Source: Acestrorhynchus altus (Eukaryota; Chordata; Actinopteri; Characiformes; Acestrorhynchidae). Taken from it: a stretch of DNA of 64,000 nucleotides. Below the pieces are notes generated by a model. That model was not told the origin of the DNA and searched no databases. It saw only the letters and a program-made list of their open reading frames with translations. This document shows positions 58,901 to 64,000 of the stretch, piece after piece; the stretch's first letter is position 1, and each line of letters opens with the position of its first letter. The DNA lies in NCBI GenBank assembly GCA_034509495.1, contig CM067515.1, forward strand, positions 10,345,163-10,409,162. The letters are read 5' to 3'. The translations under genes and the position numbers were made by a program.

Positions 58901-59371
58901 CAAGCATAAATGTGTAAAATCCAGACATTTGACAACATTTCTCCTCTTGTTTTATTGAGGCATAAGTGAAACAAAAACAAAAAATAAAAACAATAAAAAA
59001 ATCCTATAACAAGAAATGTTTTAAGTGTATGTCATGGTGGAAAAAGAAAGCCTCCAGAGCAGAGATGTTAGTTAAAAATATTTGTGAACTTGAACTTGGG
59101 TTCTGTGTTACAGTTGCAAGAAGCAGGACTTTCTGGTGACATCATGACACAGCCTTCTTAGACTGTTCCATTTGCTTGACTAATAGGCTACTAAGAAGGA
59201 GTCTTCGGAGGGCAGTTCTATCGGGGACCCATCCTTTGCTTTTGAATGCAGCTTACATGTTTATAATGAACCTTAATATGAGATCTAATGTCTGAAATAC
59301 TACATTAACCCAACATCACACTGTTTGATGTTGTGAAGTTGTTCTCACCCAGTCATCTAACTTCCTTTAAC

Positions 59372-59490
59372 ACATCAATTTCAAGAATTGACTGTTCACT
59401 CGCTGCCTAATATGTAGATCCCACCCCATGAAAGGTGCCATTATAACCAGAGAGTCAGTGTTATTCACGTGACCTGTGTGGTTTTAGTGT
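59372..59490 (+). repeat. Dispersed repeat end, copy 2
   Basis: Aligns with 54297-54412 over its length ('actgttcactcgctgcctaa', 'gatcccaccccatgaaaggt', 'cagtgttattcacgtgacct'). Confidence 0.7.
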
Positions 59491-59984
59491 GTTGGGTGAT
59501 CTGTGTATGTGTGTAAATCTGCACACATGAAATCAGAGAGCAGAAAATCACATATAACACAAAACGACAGTCACTGTCTATATGAATTCTCATTTGTCCA
59601 AATATTTGGAACCACGTCGGCCTGTAAAAAAATGGGGCACCCTGGGGAACTCTGTCCAGGCACTCAATAATTTGTTGACTATGTAGGTTACACATGAATA
59701 CATCATTCATAACTCTGGACTTCCACAGAGTGAAATCAGATTGTGTAAACAGATGGTAAGAGTGCTCAATCTCTAATGTGAAGCCACATGCAGCTCTCTT
59801 TGTTCAAAGCCACAAAGTCAGACTTAGTGCAGGACTCTGCAGAATGCCAAGTATGAGCGAAACGCTGGAGTTCTACAGGTTCCAGCAACCGCTCAGTAAA
59901 CACCTTACTCCTTTCCTCCCCTTACTTATGTCCCCGTGGTGGGCAGACATGGAGCCTCACTGCTGTTCCAAAGAAAACCAACGT

Positions 59985-60290
59985 TCTCCAAAGTACAATG
60001 CAATTGTAATGCTGCTATTAAACAGACTTAGCATTTTAACCCCTAATCATTGTTGTAATTTTGCTTAATATTCTGTTATTTATTTATGTTTTTATTTATT
60101 TCCTGCATTACATTCAGTATATCGTTGCTTATGTACAAAGGATGAGGACACTGTTTTCACATTCAGTTTGTTTCAATGAAAATATAAAACAACATAAAAA
60201 TGTGAAGCAGAATTCTAAATACAAATTAACAAAAAATTCTACAAATTCAAAATTAAACGATCCTTGCTGTGACCAAAAGGAATCCCTGTT
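59985..60290 (+). repeat. Dispersed repeat, copy B
   Basis: Homologous to 58470-58900, same orientation, 1.5 kb away, with a deletion of about 180 bp relative to copy A. The 129-codon frame at 60061-60450 lies mostly inside it and is unlikely to be a gene. Confidence 0.65.
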
Positions 60291-60555
60291 TACTATAATC
60301 TCCCACAATTCTCTGGTATTTTATAATGAACATTGTAGCTCACTGCATAAACTCAATATGGACCACAATGCAACTGTGAGTCTCATTACTAAACAACACA
60401 GTAGAATGAAGGGGACGACATTTGGAACCACTGGATGCTGTGAAGTTTAGATGTTTATCATATAACATTAGTTAATTAATGGGATTAAGTTTGTAAACAA
60501 CATAATCAAGGATTACTCCACAAACAGCACAGAGCTTCACTACCTTTAATTCAGA

Positions 60556-60558
<3 letters not shown>

Positions 60559-60634
<76 letters not shown>
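60559..60634 (+). repeat. (GT)n microsatellite
   Basis: About 38 perfect units. Confidence 0.97.
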
Positions 60635-60635
<1 letters not shown>

Positions 60636-60974
60636 TTTGTGTACAGAGCTTAAAACACAGTTCAGACACAGTGTTTGTTTATGGGACCAGTGCTGATTTG
60701 TGTTGCAAGAAATGCTGTAGGTGTATGTCCTAAGGAGACCTAAGAATGTTGAGGCAGGGATAGTTCCAAATCCAATTCAATATATCTAATTTAATCTGAT
60801 GCATTTGTCTCTGTATAACTCCTTAAACAACATTGTTCCAAAGCATGGAGAAGAAACACAAAAGGCAAACACTAAAGGGATTCATGAACCCAAAAATGAA
60901 ACTGTATAAGAGCAGGATGACAGAAATATGAGGAACAAGGCAGAAGAACAAAGAAGAAAAGAACACGTGAACAA

Positions 60975-61145
60975 CTGAGAAGAACCGAGAAACTCCTTTA
61001 GAGCATAAGAAACAACCACTGTGAAGAACCAAGACTCAAAAAGAGTAACTTCTTAAGAGCATGAGGAAGAACCAGTCAGATAAACCAATACTCAAAGATA
61101 AAAACTTTATGAGAGTATGAAGAAGATTGACAGAATGACAGAGTT
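60975..61145 (+). repeat. Degenerate tandem repeat, unit 56 bp
   Basis: 'gagcat' blocks recur at 61001, 61057 and 61113 (exactly 56 bp apart). Each is preceded by 'gaagaaccNaga..aaaactc(c)tt'-like and followed by 'aagaa' sequence. Three diverged copies. Confidence 0.65.
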
Positions 61146-62223
61146 GGACAATGTTAGATAGGAGAACACACTAAGAATCACTGAGAGGAACCAAGGCTCA
61201 AAAGGAAAAAGTGCAGATTGACAAAATGAATGTGCTGGACGTACGTAATGGAAATGCTAACATAGTGAATAAGAAGTTTAATTTGAATGTAAAGCAGGAA
61301 TTTCTGTACTGTTTCAAAATCATCTCACACATCATTTTGGCTGGACTGTGCTTCAAATACTGAGCAAAAACAACCCCAATTTCTCTTATATGACACAGTA
61401 GACCTGCATGTTTACAACTAAATCTCATAATATATGACTAAATTCTTAAATTCTGGAAATCTTCCATTCATTAATGATGGATCGTAAATTCAAACATGTT
61501 TGGTGTTACATCAGCTGTTCCCTGTTCTTTGGCTAAGCCTTCGATTACAAGCTCCTAATCCTTTAATATGTGACTGTCAGCAGAAAGTGGTGGCAACTTT
61601 TGAAACTTCACTGAACCTTTCTGCTTTTCTTTTTCTTTACTTTCAGATAAATACATCCCTGTTAAATTGTAATTGCTGTATGACTTGTCAAAGCAATGCT
61701 GGATGTTTTCACCCAGGGCTAACAGAACAGCCTGCCTTTTTTCACCTTTTCTGAGAAAATGTTTAATATTCTAACTGGTAGACGTTACCTAGCTGTGTGA
61801 TGAAGCTGTTTTAGAGACGAAGGAGTGAGCAAGATGGATGGATGAAGAGAGGAAGGGAAAAAAAAAAAGGCTGTTTACTTTCCAGTCTGCTGTCAAAATC
61901 TTGACTCCACCATCTCAGAAGCTGGCTCCGAGAGCATAGCTGTCAATCAGATACGGCAACTCCACCCTCATTAGACAAGTGTGGGTGTTTGTGTATACAC
62001 ACCCACACCCAAACATACACATTTCGGACCTTCTTTTTACTGCCCCCACCAGCGCAATCCCCTCTTGCCCTGAATTCGTTAGTGTGTCGCCCCTCAGATA
62101 TATGATAATGTGTTTAGAATGTGGCGGTTAGGTTGCAGTGACAGAACGTGCCTTTATTGAGCAGGACAGAGGCCTCGTTGACTGGCAGGACCAATGCAGG
62201 CTGTCCACCTCACTGCCTGACCA
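61146..62223. other. Intergenic DNA
   Basis: No gene recognised. A 10-bp inverted repeat GTGTGGGTGT/ACACCCACAC lies at 61979-62008. 62040-62220 is relatively GC-rich. Confidence 0.35.
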
Positions 62224-62286
62224 ATGTTTCCACTTTACCCTGCTGAGATGGATGAACGTGAGGTGCCTTTGGGTGGGCACAGCAAG
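62224..62286 (+). CDS. Speculative first coding exon (partial gene)
   Basis: An in-frame TGA (62218-62220) is followed by ATG (62224) and a second in-frame ATG in strong context (gagATGG, 62248). The frame reads MFPLYPAEMDEREVPLGGHSK and stops at an excellent splice donor, AAG|GTAAGG (62287). The surrounding 250 bp is GC-rich and free of repeats I know. No following exon was found in the remaining 1.7 kb, which is mostly transposon fossil. I do not recognise the peptide. Chance is a real alternative. Confidence 0.2.
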
Positions 62287-62769
62287 GTAAGGGTGTGTTG
62301 GTTTCCCTGCCTTTTCTGGACAACAATGTCCTACCTTGTCCTGTGCACAAGTCTTCTATGACAACTGACATAGCCAGTTGTCAAAACGTCTGCTTTGTCA
62401 ACTCCAAAATAATGTCACCACAGAAAGTGTTATGACAGCTAACACTTGTTGAATTCAGCCTTTATGAATGTCTGTGAGGGTTTAAGTCAGGTGTCATGGA
62501 AGGCCTGCCCTCCAGTAAAGTGTTACTGAATTCCTGTTGCATGGGTGGGCTACTGAGTGGAGAAACATAAGTGCAGGTGCTTCCAGACAGGTGACCTGCA
62601 TGATATAGTTAAAAGCAAAACGTAACTTTGAGACAAGGTTCATTATTAAGACCCTGACAGCAGCATCATAATGAGATCTGTGGATGAGACATGAGTGAAC
62701 AGTGCTTCAAAATGAGGACAAAGCTCACATTCAGTGCACATAATCATGGAACAGGTGAGGAAGAATGTC

Positions 62770-63110
62770 CTTCCTGAGAATGTCAATGCAGAGCACATTT
62801 AAGAATAACACAAGCTTCGGTCAAGAAAGTGATTTGGTCTGAGGAGTCACCATATTCTTTACACGTAGGTGAGTAGATGTTTGACGTACCCCGAGTAAAC
62901 AAAACTGATCTGAGTTCTTGACCCATACACTGAAGGTTCAGGAGGCTCTAATTTCAATTCAGTTGATTGACTAATGGAGATTTTGATGTTTTCCCACCAT
63001 CATCAATAGAAGAACGGTATTCCATCCCTTCAGTGAAGTTACAGAGAGTTGTATCTAAGCCAAAATGCATAGAAGCTGTTGTGGAGGCCCAATATGTGGA
63101 ATACACTCTT
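62770..63110 (+). mobile_element. Tc1-like transposon fossil (plus strand)
   Basis: 'aagaaagtgatttggtctga' then 'ggagtcacc' reads KKVIWSEESP, the first catalytic box of a Tc1-like transposase (VIWSDESRF in relatives) with Asp changed to Glu. 63035-63090 ('cagagagttgtatctaagcc', 'aaaatgcatagaagctg', 'ttgtggaggcccaata') matches a Tc1 C-terminus. Most of the middle is deleted. Confidence 0.6.
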
Positions 63111-63149
63111 CCCTCCCCCTTACAATATTACTAATGCCACTGGAGGTAT

Positions 63150-63620
63150 CACAACCCTATACCCTATAACACACTATAGATCCACCCCCATGCTTCAGAT
63201 TTGGCAAGGTGTTGTTTTTATGAAATATAGTTCTAGTGGGCCATTTTTTCAATCAGTCAACAGCACTTGTTTTCAAAACTCATCTGGCTTCTGTAGATGT
63301 TCTTTAGCAGATTCCAAAGCTGTCATGACAAGATCACAGGCATGGAGTTTCTTCTTATGGACCTTCTATAAATACAATTAAAGAAATGCTGCGCAGTGAA
63401 ACAGTGCACCACCCTCTTGTGTGCACTCAGCTACACTTTCATGCAAGTTCTTGGTAGTCATGTGGGATGCTGGTCAGCCTTTCTTACCAGCAAAACAGCA
63501 ATTCTGTCTGAGAGGCTTCATCTCACCTTGACCTATACATGGCTCAGCCATTTCTTTAAAAAGAATTTTGCACAAACAGAGAAACCTCATTCATTGTGGG
63601 ATTACTTATCATTTTCATAT
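63150..63620 (-). mobile_element. Tc1-like transposon fossil (minus strand)
   Basis: Antisense landmarks are 'tccacccccatgcttcagat', 'catctggcttctgtagatgt', 'tctttagcagattcc', 'catggagtttcttcttatgg', 'agtgaaacagtgcaccacc' and 'gtctgagaggcttcatc'. They are in the order of the same family as 29478-30010 but in reverse. No open transposase remains, and the overlapping small frames are accidental. Confidence 0.65.
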
Positions 63621-63939
63621 CTTTAGATATGAAATCTTTAGGAGTTGTTTAGAGCGGAATGTTTTTGATGAGCTTTGTAGCAAAAGTTCTAAAGATCTAA
63701 AGATTTTAAAGAATCTTTATACATTTAAACATTGATAAAAGTTTCTAATTGCTCTTGGTTAGATGTCTGAGGTCTGATTTTATTAGCTATACAGTGTAAC
63801 AGTGTTGTTTTTACAAAAATGTTTTGTGCTCAAGCCATTGCAACAGACGGAGAGAGAGATTAAGTAAGCAAGAGAGGTGGAGCTGTTTCTAGTCATTCTG
63901 GAAAGTGGATACTTTATGTAGAACCATGTGCCCCACACC

Positions 63940-63941
<2 letters not shown>

Positions 63942-64000
<59 letters not shown>
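63942..64000 (+). repeat. (CA)n microsatellite running off the window end
   Basis: At least 29 CA units; the end is not reached. Confidence 0.95.

Noticed and set aside
60472..60669. Frame with long His-Thr run
   Set aside because: Translation of the (GT)n microsatellite; similar Glu-Arg, Ile, Val and Tyr runs elsewhere have the same cause.
1..64000. A previously undescribed multi-gene system
   Set aside because: Only one intact gene is supported; the rest is intergenic and repeat DNA, so no gene system can be proposed honestly.

Overview
The window looks like teleost fish chromosomal DNA. It is AT-rich and dense in microsatellites. It carries many decayed Tc1/mariner copies, a degraded non-LTR retrotransposon (LINE) with an ATGG-type tail, tRNA-derived SINE pieces and short hAT-like or unclassified MITEs. 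Several dispersed repeats (10.6 kb, 54.7 kb, 55.5 kb, 56.4 kb, 57.3 kb) resemble families I associate with Otophysi (characins, catfishes, electric fishes). That placement is inference from recalled repeats and was not checked by search.

Only one protein-coding gene is well supported: an intact, single-exon beta-adrenergic receptor on the minus strand (16532-17833, 433 aa), most like the beta-3 class (adrb3). An in-frame stop lies 18 codons upstream of its start, a six-codon upstream ORF precedes it, and a (GA)n tract lies about 650 bp upstream. A splice-donor-like GTGAGT overlaps its stop codon. The receptor sits between two inverted remnants of one Tc1-like family (11.8-12.3 kb and 21.9-22.1 kb).

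Layout: 0-11 kb is mostly unassigned intergenic DNA with simple repeats. 11.8-24 kb is the adrb3 neighbourhood with flanking transposon fossils and a degenerate tandem array at 15.0-15.5 kb. 24.7-26.1 kb is a dead LINE. 29-38 kb is a transposon-rich stretch: a Tc1 copy carrying a nested insert, a Tc1 copy sitting in a (TA)n array and abutting another Tc1 family, and a SINE tail. 38-45 kb is nearly featureless. 45-49 kb holds another Tc1 fossil and a clear tRNA-type SINE. 52-61 kb is a mosaic of dispersed repeats, including two pairs homologous to each other. 62-63.6 kb holds a speculative small first coding exon and two oppositely oriented Tc1 fossils.

I found no CRISPR, operon, tRNA, rRNA or bacterial-type system, and nothing I would call a new biological system. 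The most useful leads are the receptor's regulatory features (upstream ORF, donor at the stop, PKA and Ser/Thr sites, altered extracellular loop 2), the candidate exon at 62.2 kb, and the nested repeats.
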